Source of the DNA: Niallia endozanthoxylica
Lineage (GTDB): Bacteria > Bacillota > Bacilli > Bacillales > Cytobacillaceae
Reading direction: 5' to 3'
Assembly: GCF_008710145.1 (NCBI RefSeq)
Contig: NZ_VYKL01000010.1
Location: 186,001-250,000 of the forward strand
Length of the DNA: 64,000 nucleotides
Shown one piece after another: positions 1 through 8,066 of this stretch (its first letter is position 1; the number at the start of each line of letters is the position of its first letter). The position numbers and the translations under genes are program-made. The notes under the pieces are model-generated. The model worked only from the letters and a program-made list of their open reading frames with translations, was not told where the DNA came from and ran no database searches.

Positions 1-191
1 AGTTAGCGCAGAAACCGCCTGTTGCCCTGCAGATGGCTAAGGTTGCGATTAACAATGGAAGTGATACAGATCTTGAAACAGGTTTAATTTTGGAGAGCGC
101 TTGTTTCGCGACAGCCTTTGCCACAGATGATCGTAAAGAAGGACTGCAGGCATTTATTGAAAAAAGAGAACCGGTTTATGTTGGACGATAA
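1..191 (+). CDS. Enoyl-CoA hydratase/isomerase family protein, C-terminal part
   Basis: An open frame enters from the left edge (codons in phase with position 3) and stops with TAA at 189-191. The 62 visible residues run from LAQKPPVALQMAK to EKREPVYVGR. The pattern of a QMAKVAINNG helix, then an E-x-x-CFATAFAT-x-D-x-KEG segment, then AFIEKR, is typical of the C-terminal end of crotonases (3-hydroxybutyryl-CoA dehydratase, enoyl-CoA hydratase). These enzymes hydrate 2-enoyl-CoA in the cytoplasm. It sits 21 bases upstream of a thiolase in the same direction, so it is very likely the upstream member of the same acyl-CoA operon. The oxyanion-hole region and catalytic Glu lie outside the window, so the substrate cannot be judged. 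Confidence 0.85.
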   Translation, partial: LAQKPPVALQMAKVAINNGSDTDLETGLILESACFATAFATDDRKEGLQAFIEKREPVYVGR

Positions 192-212
192 TAACGAAAA
201 GGAGTGAGGAAA

Positions 213-1388
213 ATGAAGGGAATTGTTTTATTAGAAGGGGCAAGAACACCATTTGCCGAAATGTCGGAATCGTTTCGTGAACTTGATGCCATCGATTTAG
301 GGGCGATTGCAGCGAAGGAAGCAATCCAAAGATCAAAGATATCTGCTGAGGAAATTGACCATGTTGTATTTGGAAATGTGCAGCAGTCCAGTAAAAATGC
401 GCATATTTTGGCCAGACATGTTGGTTTAAAAGCAGGCACACCGATACCTGTTCCGGCTTTAACTATTAATCGTCTTTGCGGAACAGGAATTGAGTCAATT
501 CTAACGTCTGCACGCTATATTTTAACAGGTGAAGCCAATGTGGTTCTTGCAGGAGGAACCGAGAGTATGAGTCAGGTCCCACATGTGATTCGCGGCATGA
601 GATGGGGAAGCCCATTAGGCGGTACGGTGATTGAAGACTGGGTATGGGATGGTCTTTATGACACAGTTGGAAAATGTTCGATGGGGGACACAGCAGAAAA
701 CCTGGCAGTAAAATATGAAATTACTAGAGAAGAAGTGGATCAGCATGCTCTATCCAGTCATAACCGGGCGATTGCAGCAAGAGAAAAAGGGTATCTTCAA
801 GAAGAAATTATTCCTGTTACGGTGAAAGGAAGAAAAGGAGAGAAGCTCATTGCTGAGGACGAGCATATCCGTCAAACAAGTATGGAGCAGCTGGGAAAAT
901 TAAAGCCGCGATTTGCTGAAAATGGTGTGGTGACACCTGGTAATGCCAGCGGGATGGTCGATGGTGCAGCCGCCGTTGTGTTGGCATCAAGTGACTACGC
1001 AGAGCAAAAAGGATTAAAACCGATTGCTCGTTTAGTTTCTTGGGATGTTGTTGGGGTTGAGCCAAAGTACATGGGAATTGGCCCAGTTCCAGCGATTCAA
1101 GGAGCACTTCGCAAAGCCGGCTTATCCATCTCTGATTTGGACTTAATCGAAATTAATGAGGCTTTTTCAGCCCAATATCTTGCTTGTCAAAAGGAATTAG
1201 GATTCGACCCTGAAATTGGAAATGTAAATGGCGGAGCGATTGCACTTGGTCACCCACTTGCAGCAAGTGGTACAAGGATTTCAACTACCCTTATTTACGA
1301 ATTGAGAAGACGTAAGAAGAAATACGGAGCTTCAGCTGTTTGTATCGGCGGCGGTCAGGGAATCGCATCTATTTGGGAAGCTTTGTAA
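213..1388 (+). CDS. Thiolase family protein (acetyl-CoA acyltransferase)
   Basis: A full-length thiolase of 391 residues from the ATG at 213. This start has AAGGAG nine bases upstream; a GTG at 204 is possible but overlaps the ribosome binding site. The three thiolase signatures are present: nucleophilic Cys89 in NRLCGTGIES, the NEAF motif, the GHP motif with His347, and the second catalytic Cys377 in AVCIGGGQG. Such enzymes cleave 3-ketoacyl-CoA with CoA, or condense two acyl-CoA units, in the cytoplasm. It lies between an enoyl-CoA hydratase and an acyl-CoA ligase on the same strand, which points to the degradative direction in a beta-oxidation-like route. Substrate length cannot be read from the sequence. 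Confidence 0.93.
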   Translation: MKGIVLLEGARTPFAEMSESFRELDAIDLGAIAAKEAIQRSKISAEEIDHVVFGNVQQSSKNAHILARHVGLKAGTPIPVPALTINRLCGTGIESILTSARYILTGEANVVLAGGTESMSQVPHVIRGMRWGSPLGGTVIEDWVWDGLYDTVGKCSMGDTAENLAVKYEITREEVDQHALSSHNRAIAAREKGYLQEEIIPVTVKGRKGEKLIAEDEHIRQTSMEQLGKLKPRFAENGVVTPGNASGMVDGAAAVVLASSDYAEQKGLKPIARLVSWDVVGVEPKYMGIGPVPAIQGALRKAGLSISDLDLIEINEAFSAQYLACQKELGFDPEIGNVNGGAIALGHPLAASGTRISTTLIYELRRRKKKYGASAVCIGGGQGIASIWEAL

Positions 1389-1415
1389 AAGAGGAGGGGG
1401 TTGTCTCATTAGGTT

Positions 1416-1477
1416 TCAGGTATCCACAATTCATCTATATTCAGGACGATTTTACGTGAATTGTGGTGCCTGACACC
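1416..1477. repeat. Degenerate copy of the GGTGCCTGACACC palindromic repeat
   Basis: In the thiolase-ligase gap, a left arm TCAGGTATCCACAATTCA can pair imperfectly with TGAATTGTGGTGCCTGACACC (last 21 bases of the element). The GGTGCCTGACACC end matches the two better copies at 5348-5406 and 7801-7860. The loop differs completely. No mobility gene lies nearby. It probably belongs to a non-autonomous REP-like family. Confidence 0.6.
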
Positions 1478-1580
1478 ATTGATATTGGGACTGCCACTTA
1501 TAAATATGATTTGATCCATAGAAGTTTAATAGCCTTATTATCTATAACTTAGATTCTTGACTGATGGAGAGGGGAAAAAT

Positions 1581-3134
1581 ATGGACAAAAATAAGAATCT
1601 TATGTCTGTGTACGAGTTATTAAAGGAGGCTTCCTTAAAGTATGGAGACCAAGAAGTTATCTATGATTTGAAGCAACGATTTTCATATAAACAACTAAAA
1701 AACGACGTAGATCACTTGGCTGGCGGACTAAAAAGTAAAGGAATCGATAAAGGAGATCGGGTAGCCGTTTCATTACCAAATTGGTATGAAAATGTGGTTG
1801 TGCTTTTTGCCATCGCTAAAATTGGTGCCATCGTTGTTCCGTTTAGTCCGAAATATAAATCTTTCGAAGTGGAACGAATTTTGAAAAACGCAGAGCCGAA
1901 AATTTTGATTGCAACGGAAGAATTTGACCATCATGTAAAGTTTCAAAAGGCATTAACTATAGTGCCAGAGGTCATTACTGTGCGATGTGTTGTAGAAGGA
2001 CTTGAAACGTATGAAGATCTTATGAATACAGGAATGAGTGCAGAAGAAGTAACCATCGATGTCAACGAAGATTTATTTTGCCTATTATATACATCAGGGA
2101 CGACTGGGGTACCGAAAGGAGTGATGGTTCCGCATCGAGCACTTGTTGGGAATTCTGCCTGTACGGTCGGGAGTGAAATTAATTGCAACGAGGAAGATGT
2201 TTTCCTTATTGCTGCCCCATTATTCCACATTTTTGGTATGGCTGTAAACCTATTTTGTGCGGTGGCTACCGGTGCACGAATTGTGTTAATTGAAAAGTAT
2301 CATCCGGAGTTAATGTTAGAAATGGTTCAACAGGAAAAGGTTACAATCCATTCAGGAGTTCCAACAATGTTCATTAAAGAATTAGAAGTGGAACATTTCG
2401 ATTCATACGATTTATCTTCACTAAGAGCAGGGATTGTCGGAGCTTCACCCATTCCAGCAAATAAAGTAAAAGAAATAAGAGATCGCTTCGGCATGAATCT
2501 ATGTCAATCTTTTGGAATCACGGAAACGTGCTCTGTGACCATCACACCATATGATGATGATGAAAAAAGTATCATTGAAACACTTGGTAAAGCTCTTCCT
2601 GGAGTAGAGATAAAAATCGTAGACGAAAATCGATTACAGCTTCCACCTGGGGAAACTGGAGAAATTGCCATTAAGGGATTTGGCAATATGAAAGGGTATT
2701 ATAAAATGCCCGAACAAACGAAAGCCGTTACAGACGATGAGGGATGGTACTATTCAGGGGACCTCGGAACAATGGATGAAAATGGATATATACGCTTTAT
2801 TGGGAGACAGAAAGAAATGATCATTCGCGGCGGACTAAATATCTATCCTCAAGAAATTGAAGCTGTCTTGACGAAACATCCAAAAGTAATGGATGTGGCG
2901 ATTATTGGTATTCCGGATGAAATTCTCGGCGAAACCGTTTGTGCGGTTCTTCAACTGAAAGAAGGAAAAGAAAGTTCGGAAGAAGAGATTATTACCTATC
3001 TGAGAGAAAGAATCGCTACACATAAATTACCGAGTAAAGTGGTCTTTACAATGGAATTCCCAGTAACTGCCAGTGGGAAAATTCAAAAGATGCAGCTGAA
3101 AGAACGGATTACATCAGAAATAACCATTGGTTAA
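1581..3134 (+). CDS. AMP-forming acyl-CoA synthetase (acyl-CoA ligase)
   Basis: A 517-residue ANL-superfamily ligase. The ATG at 1581 is chosen because GGAGAGGGG lies just upstream; an in-frame TTG at 1557 precedes that site. Motifs in order: the nucleotide loop YTSGTTGVPKG near residue 180, the GWYYSGDLG motif, the hinge GRQKEMIIRGGLNIYPQEIE, and the C-terminal catalytic Lys in PVTASGKIQK. It adenylates a carboxylic acid and transfers it to CoA in the cytoplasm. With the thiolase, thioesterase and acyl-CoA dehydrogenase it forms an acid-activation and beta-oxidation set. The acid could be a fatty acid, or an alicyclic or aromatic acid; sequence alone does not decide. Confidence 0.92.
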   Translation: MDKNKNLMSVYELLKEASLKYGDQEVIYDLKQRFSYKQLKNDVDHLAGGLKSKGIDKGDRVAVSLPNWYENVVVLFAIAKIGAIVVPFSPKYKSFEVERILKNAEPKILIATEEFDHHVKFQKALTIVPEVITVRCVVEGLETYEDLMNTGMSAEEVTIDVNEDLFCLLYTSGTTGVPKGVMVPHRALVGNSACTVGSEINCNEEDVFLIAAPLFHIFGMAVNLFCAVATGARIVLIEKYHPELMLEMVQQEKVTIHSGVPTMFIKELEVEHFDSYDLSSLRAGIVGASPIPANKVKEIRDRFGMNLCQSFGITETCSVTITPYDDDEKSIIETLGKALPGVEIKIVDENRLQLPPGETGEIAIKGFGNMKGYYKMPEQTKAVTDDEGWYYSGDLGTMDENGYIRFIGRQKEMIIRGGLNIYPQEIEAVLTKHPKVMDVAIIGIPDEILGETVCAVLQLKEGKESSEEEIITYLRERIATHKLPSKVVFTMEFPVTASGKIQKMQLKERITSEITIG

Positions 3135-3149
3135 GAAAGGAAGATAAAC

Positions 3150-3575
3150 ATGTATTATCAATATGATTTTAAATTTAAAGTACAATGGGGAGATACGGAT
3201 GCGGCTGGGATTGTATTTTTCCCGAACTTCTATAAATGGATGAATGAATCGACACATGAGATTTTTGCCTCTATTGGCTTTCCTGTTTCCAAACTTTTAG
3301 CTGAGGATAAAATTGGGCTTCCATTACTAGAAACCCATTGTAATTTTAAGAGTCCGCTTTATTATGAAGACAAAGTGGTTTTACATAGCACGGTTGAAGA
3401 AGTAGGAAAAAAGGTAATAAGAGTAAATCACAAATTTTATAAAGATGGCCAATTAGTTGCAGAGGGCTATGATGTCCGTGCTTGGACATCATTTAAAGGC
3501 AAACCCAAAGCTGAGGTTATTCCGGAAGAAGTTCGTAATAGACTTAAGTCTTCTGAACTAATCGTGGAGGGATAG
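3150..3575 (+). CDS. Acyl-CoA thioesterase, 4-hydroxybenzoyl-CoA thioesterase (hotdog) family
   Basis: A 141-residue single hotdog domain starting 15 bases after the ligase stop, with GAAAGGAAG as ribosome binding site. The N-terminal segment WGDTDAAGIVFFPNFYKW carries the catalytic Asp (D-x-D-A-x-G) of the 4-hydroxybenzoyl-CoA thioesterase/YbgC group. The enzyme hydrolyses acyl-CoA or aroyl-CoA to the free acid and CoA. A ligase and a thioesterase side by side in one operon would form a futile pair unless they act on different acyl groups; the thioesterase may release CoA from dead-end intermediates. Its stop codon is two bases before the next start, so the two genes are translationally close. 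Confidence 0.88.
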   Translation: MYYQYDFKFKVQWGDTDAAGIVFFPNFYKWMNESTHEIFASIGFPVSKLLAEDKIGLPLLETHCNFKSPLYYEDKVVLHSTVEEVGKKVIRVNHKFYKDGQLVAEGYDVRAWTSFKGKPKAEVIPEEVRNRLKSSELIVEG

Positions 3576-3577
3576 GG

Positions 3578-5281
3578 ATGTCAAACAAAACAGTAAATCA
3601 ACAACATTTTTTATCAGTTACGATTTCTCCAAATGATGTTTTTACAACCGAAGATTTTACGGAAGAACAGCTCATGATCTCAGATATGACAAGTAAATTT
3701 GTTTTGAATGAGGTCTTACCGCGTTTAGGAAAGATTGAAAATAAAGAGTTTTCACACACAGTTGACTTAATTAAACAGGCAGGAGAACTTGGTTTAATCA
3801 GTGCTGATATTCCTGAATCTGATGGCGGACTTGAGCTTGGAAAGGTAGCAGCCACGATTATTACTGAGAAAATGGCTCTTGGCCGGTCCTTTTCGATTAC
3901 ATTTGGAGGTCAAACGGGAATCGGGGCTTTACCTATTGCCTATTTTGGAACAGAGCAACAAAAGCAGAAATACTTGCTAGATATCCTAACGGGTGAAAAA
4001 ATTGCCGCCTATGCCTTAACAGAGCCATCTGCTGGAACCGATGCCCTTAGTGGAAAGACTACAGCTGTTTTATCAGAATGTGGTTCGTATTATGTCATAA
4101 GCGGGGAAAAACAATGGATTTCGAATGCCGGTTTTGCTGACCTTTTTATCGTATATGCAAAAGTCAATGGAACACAGTTTACAGCCTTTATTGTTGAAAA
4201 AGATTATGAAGGTGTGACAACAAGTCCCGAAGAAAAGAAAATGGGGTTAGAAGGGTCTTCCACTTGTTCAGTTATATTAGACAATGTCAAAGTTCCTGTG
4301 GAAAACGTGATTGGAGAAATTGGAAAAGGGCATGTTATTGCGTTTAATGTTCTGAATATCGGCCGCCATAAAATTTCTGCTGCCTCTTTAGGAACAGCAA
4401 AACGAGCGATTGAGCTTTCAGTTAAATATGCAAATGAACGAAAGCAATTTGGGCAGTCTTTATCCAATTTTAATTTAATTAAGAATAAGATTGCCGATAT
4501 GGTGATTAAAACGTATGTAAATGAAAGCGCTGTTTATCGAACGGCGGGTGCGATGCAGGATGCATTTGCTGAAATGAAGAGGAATGGGGATGACATTGGA
4601 AAAACCATTGCTCGGTATGCAGTGGAATGCTCCATTAATAAGGTGATGTCGACTGAAATCCTAGATTTTGTCGTAGATGAAGGGGTTCAAATCCATGGCG
4701 GTTATGGTTATATGTCAGAATATGAAATTGAAACACTCTATCGTGATGCCAGAATTAGCAGGATTTTTGAAGGAACCAATGAAATTAATAGAATCATCAT
4801 CGCTTCATCTTTATTGAAAAAAGATTTGCAGCCAATTGAAAATGAGAATGTAGAGGGCTGTATCCTTCAGCATGAAAAGCAAATTCTTCTTCTGCTAAAG
4901 AATCTTTTTCATTCACTTATTTTAACGATTAAAAAGCAAGGTTTGGACTATTTAGATGAAGAACAAGAAACGGCAGCTTTTATTGCGGATATTGCAATCA
5001 ATATTTATGCAATAGAAAGCGCTATTTTAAGAACAAAAAAAGCTATTCAAGCAAATGGAGAAGAAAAAAGCCAGCAGAAAATTTACTGTACAAAGATATA
5101 TGTACATGAATCTTCCCAGCAGCTGGGGCTTAGAGCTCTTAATCTATTAAATCATTTTATAGAAGATGAAGGATTTTCACAGATTTCTAAACGACTCATT
5201 ATGAGCAGCCCGGAAGATATCGTTAAATTGAAACGAAGAATTGCTTTAGAAACCATAAACGCTGGGAAATATATCAATTGA
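3578..5281 (+). CDS. Acyl-CoA dehydrogenase, long form with C-terminal extension
   Basis: A 567-residue flavoprotein that oxidises acyl-CoA to 2-enoyl-CoA and passes electrons to electron-transfer flavoprotein. The ATG at 3578 is served by GGAGGGATAGGG inside the end of the thioesterase gene. Visible motifs are the substrate/FAD signature YALTEPSAGTDA, the helical segment with RKQFGQSLSNFNLIKNKIADM, and the signature near the catalytic base with Glu398 in RIFEGTNEINR. About 165 residues follow the dehydrogenase core, as in the long FadE-type enzymes of Bacillus. It is the last gene of the acyl-CoA operon; a strong hairpin with a U run follows at 5284-5339. Confidence 0.92.
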   Translation: MSNKTVNQQHFLSVTISPNDVFTTEDFTEEQLMISDMTSKFVLNEVLPRLGKIENKEFSHTVDLIKQAGELGLISADIPESDGGLELGKVAATIITEKMALGRSFSITFGGQTGIGALPIAYFGTEQQKQKYLLDILTGEKIAAYALTEPSAGTDALSGKTTAVLSECGSYYVISGEKQWISNAGFADLFIVYAKVNGTQFTAFIVEKDYEGVTTSPEEKKMGLEGSSTCSVILDNVKVPVENVIGEIGKGHVIAFNVLNIGRHKISAASLGTAKRAIELSVKYANERKQFGQSLSNFNLIKNKIADMVIKTYVNESAVYRTAGAMQDAFAEMKRNGDDIGKTIARYAVECSINKVMSTEILDFVVDEGVQIHGGYGYMSEYEIETLYRDARISRIFEGTNEINRIIIASSLLKKDLQPIENENVEGCILQHEKQILLLLKNLFHSLILTIKKQGLDYLDEEQETAAFIADIAINIYAIESAILRTKKAIQANGEEKSQQKIYCTKIYVHESSQQLGLRALNLLNHFIEDEGFSQISKRLIMSSPEDIVKLKRRIALETINAGKYIN

Positions 5282-5283
5282 AA

Positions 5284-5339
5284 CATGGGGACGGATCTCC
5301 TGCTTCCTTGGAAGTAGGAGATCCGTCCCCATGCTTTTT
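5284..5339 (+). terminator. Long palindrome acting as terminator; GGACGGATCTCCTGC repeat family
   Basis: Two 24-base arms, CATGGGGACGGATCTCCT... and its complement, pair with one G-U and a two-base loop. They are followed by CTTTTTA, giving a factor-independent terminator three bases after the acyl-CoA dehydrogenase stop. The core GGAYGGWTCTCCTRCTTCC recurs in the palindrome at 24529-24587, so this is also a dispersed repeat. Confidence 0.75.
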
Positions 5340-5347
5340 ATCTAATA

Positions 5348-5406
5348 CACCAGGCACCACAAAAAGACAAAATGCAAGAAAATGTCCATTTATGGTGCCT
5401 GACACC
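5348..5406. repeat. Palindromic repeat GGTGCCTGACACC family, copy upstream of the sensor kinase
   Basis: CAGGCACCACAAA at the left and TTTATGGTGCCTG with a trailing ACACC at the right form a hairpin. The loop and flanks match the copy at 7801-7860 over about 63 bases, with one A/G difference. The two copies are in direct orientation and bracket the kinase gene. Confidence 0.8.
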
Positions 5407-5529
5407 TTGTTTGAAACAAGAAAAAAATTTCTCTTTTTTAGGGATTAATAGGGGAGGATTATTAATGTTTTTGTCGAAATATCATGAATAACTAATTCTT
5501 TTTATTCAGGCTAGAGGTGGGTAGGTTTT

Positions 5530-7785
5530 ATGCTTAATTATATGTATCAGAATAAAAAAATAACCTTCGTTTCTTTTTATAGTTCTATACTATTGCTGAT
5601 CTTGTCCGTTTTTTTAATGCCCTATATAGAATCCATCTTTGTATCAGAAAGTCGTATTATTATACACACTGTTTTCGAAATATTCAATATCTTCATATCA
5701 TTTTCAATTTTCCTTTATGGCTGGTACGCTTATCCTTATATATTGTCTAAAACATCGCTTTGGCTGCCTGTCATTTTTTTCTCAATAGGAACCTTTGGTT
5801 TACTGCATATGATTACATTTCCGGGAATGCCCACTTTTATTACAGAAAGTTCTGAAGTAAAAACAGGATGGTTCGAAATGTTGGTCAGATTAACACAGTC
5901 AACTGGAATTTTTCTTTTCGTATTATTCATGCTCAAGGATAAAAAAGAAAAATTAATCAAGAAGTATTGGTATATTCTATCAACTATAGGTATTTTACTA
6001 GTATCAGCATCTATTATTTTCATATTTGAAGACCATCTGCCATTAATTTCAATAAATGGAGAATCAACAGTATTAAGAGTTGCTTTCTACCTTACTATTT
6101 GTTTCATTTATACGTTGTCCTTCGTACTCATAACTAAAAGTATGAAAAAAACGAAAGACTACATTTATATCTATTTAATTATGGGGATATTTTTCTTATT
6201 CCTTCTTAACCTTTTGACGTTGCTTTATGGCGGCAGCCAAGGGTATTATAATTTTTTAGTCCACTTTTTAAAAGTTCTGGGGAATATGTATATCTTTATA
6301 GGCTTCTATTCTTCAAAACTTCAGCTGACTTTTCTAAAAAAAGAAGAAATGGAAGAGGATTTAAATACGACCCAAGGGTTACTAGAGTCCTTTTTCGAAA
6401 ATACACCAGAAGGGCTGCTAATCCTTGATCATCAAGGACATATACTCCGTGCAAATAAAGGATTTGAGAAAATCATGGATATAAAAGAATCCGATGTTAT
6501 TGGACAGGATTTCAAAACAATTCTGAAGAACAAGGATGACTTGTTAGAGGTATTGGAGCAAGTTCTAAATGGTTCAAATATTACAGATTTCGAAGTCCTA
6601 CAACAAAGAGAAAATGGGGAGACTATTTATCTCATGATTTCCTTGTCAAATATCCATGGTAAGCATACCGGTAATATTTCAGCCATTATTAGGGATATTA
6701 CAGAGCAAAAAAAGTATGAGCATAATCTTCATGAAGCAAAGCAAGAGTTAACGGATACCATTCGCCAGCAGCAAGGAATTATTTTTAAATATCATAAAGT
6801 AGAAGATAGTTTTATTCATACCCTTTGTGACGGGGAGTTGCTTCACAAATTATGGAATTCTCCTAACCAAATGATTGGACAGATGTTCATTTATCCAACC
6901 GGAAATAAAGAATTCGATCAGCTGCTTTATCATTACCAAATTGCCTGGGATGGTCGTGATGTGAGCTTTGAATGGGAATGGAAAGAAGCCTCCTTAGCTG
7001 TTTCACTAAAACCGATTATAAAAGAGACAAGAGTGGTAGAGGTAGTAGGTTCAATCATTGACATTACACAATTAAAAAAGACAGAAGAGTTATTACGAAA
7101 ATCTGAAAAGCTCGCAGTAGTAGGTGAAATGGCAGCAGGTGTTGCGCATGAAATACGCAATCCGTTGACAACATTGAAAGGGTTTACACAACTGCTTAAG
7201 GGAGAAGTTGACAGCAATCGTTTATCCTTGTTAGACCTTATGATGTCTGAACTGAATCGAATTGAAATGATTACAAATGAATTTATGGTCATTGCGAAAC
7301 CTCAGGCGATTGAATATAAGGCCAATAACCTTAAGGATATTGTTAATCAAGTACTATCATTCATGGAACCTCAAGCATTATTACAAAATGTAAATATGAA
7401 CAAACAATTTATTGGAACAGAGCCATATGTGCAATGCGATGAAAACCAATTAAAACAAGTTTTTATTAATATCATCAAAAATGCATTTGAGGCCATGCCT
7501 AACGGCGGAAACCTTACTGTTGAAATAAAAGAATCAACTAATCAAAATATTGCTATTTCTATAAAAGATACAGGTGTAGGAATTCCAAAGGAAATCATTC
7601 CAAAGCTTTGTGAACCTTTTTATACATTAAAAGAAAAAGGGACTGGGTTAGGATTAATGGTGAGCTACCGGATTATTGAGGCTCATAAAGGCACAATTGA
7701 ATTTGCAAGTGATGTATCTAAAGGAACGATTGTTACTGTCCAATTACCGCTTCAGGCTGCTGAAGTGCCGGTTTCTTGTCTATAA
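5530..7785 (+). CDS. Membrane sensor histidine kinase with PAS domains (sporulation-kinase-like)
   Basis: A 751-residue kinase. About residues 10-265 hold roughly seven to eight hydrophobic helices of a MASE3-like membrane sensor. A PAS domain follows (about 285-395, starting LLESFFENTPEGLLILDHQG), then a second, weaker PAS-like region (about 415-515). The HisKA segment VAHEIRNPLTTLKGF carries the phospho-acceptor His540. The HATPase has the N box NQLKQVFINIIKNAFEAMPN, then DTGVGIP and GTGLGL. This arrangement and the H box resemble the Bacillus phosphorelay kinases (KinA to KinE group), which feed phosphate to Spo0F. No response regulator is adjacent, consistent with an orphan kinase. The start at 5530 follows GAGGTGGGTAGG. 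The gene is bracketed by two direct palindromic repeats. Confidence 0.88.
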   Translation: MLNYMYQNKKITFVSFYSSILLLILSVFLMPYIESIFVSESRIIIHTVFEIFNIFISFSIFLYGWYAYPYILSKTSLWLPVIFFSIGTFGLLHMITFPGMPTFITESSEVKTGWFEMLVRLTQSTGIFLFVLFMLKDKKEKLIKKYWYILSTIGILLVSASIIFIFEDHLPLISINGESTVLRVAFYLTICFIYTLSFVLITKSMKKTKDYIYIYLIMGIFFLFLLNLLTLLYGGSQGYYNFLVHFLKVLGNMYIFIGFYSSKLQLTFLKKEEMEEDLNTTQGLLESFFENTPEGLLILDHQGHILRANKGFEKIMDIKESDVIGQDFKTILKNKDDLLEVLEQVLNGSNITDFEVLQQRENGETIYLMISLSNIHGKHTGNISAIIRDITEQKKYEHNLHEAKQELTDTIRQQQGIIFKYHKVEDSFIHTLCDGELLHKLWNSPNQMIGQMFIYPTGNKEFDQLLYHYQIAWDGRDVSFEWEWKEASLAVSLKPIIKETRVVEVVGSIIDITQLKKTEELLRKSEKLAVVGEMAAGVAHEIRNPLTTLKGFTQLLKGEVDSNRLSLLDLMMSELNRIEMITNEFMVIAKPQAIEYKANNLKDIVNQVLSFMEPQALLQNVNMNKQFIGTEPYVQCDENQLKQVFINIIKNAFEAMPNGGNLTVEIKESTNQNIAISIKDTGVGIPKEIIPKLCEPFYTLKEKGTGLGLMVSYRIIEAHKGTIEFASDVSKGTIVTVQLPLQAAEVPVSCL

Positions 7786-7800
7786 GGAAAACATATAAGG

Positions 7801-7860
7801 TGGTCAGGCACCACAAAAAGACAAAATGCAAGAAAATGTCCATTTGTGGTGCCTGACACC
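7801..7860. repeat. Palindromic repeat GGTGCCTGACACC family, copy downstream of the sensor kinase
   Basis: Nearly identical to 5348-5406 (one substitution in the shared 63 bases), same orientation, 16 bases after the kinase stop codon. The CAGGCACCACAAA and TTTGTGGTGCCTG arms form a hairpin. There is no U run, so termination is not assured. Confidence 0.8.
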
Positions 7861-7870
7861 TTGTTTGACT

Positions 7871-8005
7871 TTATTCTATTTTAAAATGGTCAACGGAGTT
7901 ATTTAAATCTTTAGCTAATCGTGCAACTGATTCAGAAATGGCGACAATTTCATGCATAGCCCCTGTGGATTGTTGGATTGTAGCGGATGTTTCTTGGGTA
8001 ATGGA
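7871..8005 (-). pseudogene. Remnant of a methyl-accepting chemotaxis protein (C-terminal end only)
   Basis: Read on the minus strand, 44 codons ending in TAA at 7871-7873 encode SITQETSATIQQSTGAMHEI and then VAISESVARLAKDLNNSV-DHFKIE. The Q-T-S-A-T-I-Q-Q-S-x-x-A-M-x-E-I heptad pattern is that of the descending arm of a chemoreceptor signalling coiled coil and its C-terminus. The frame continues upstream for a few codons (FYWKF) that do not fit the family, and no start or ribosome binding site is present. It is the decayed tail of a deleted chemoreceptor gene, next to the repeat at 7801-7860, which may mark the deletion. Confidence 0.7.
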
Positions 8006-8016
8006 AAACTTCCAGT

Positions 8017-8054
8017 AAAAAGAAACACTCACCGTATAATTGGTGAGCGTTTCT
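8017..8054 (-). terminator. Terminator of the spo0M-like/terC operon
   Basis: AGAAACACTCACC (8021-8033) and GGTGAGCGTTTCT (8042-8054) form a stem with one G-U pair. Read on the minus strand it is followed by TTTT. It lies 12 bases after the TerC stop. Confidence 0.75.
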
Positions 8055-8066
8055 AGAACTTTCTAA

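Noticed and set aside
6933..7292. 119-codon minus-strand frame inside the sensor kinase
   Set aside because: It is antisense to the conserved HisKA region, has no ribosome site and no protein-like composition (Ser/Ile-rich); a shadow of the kinase codons.
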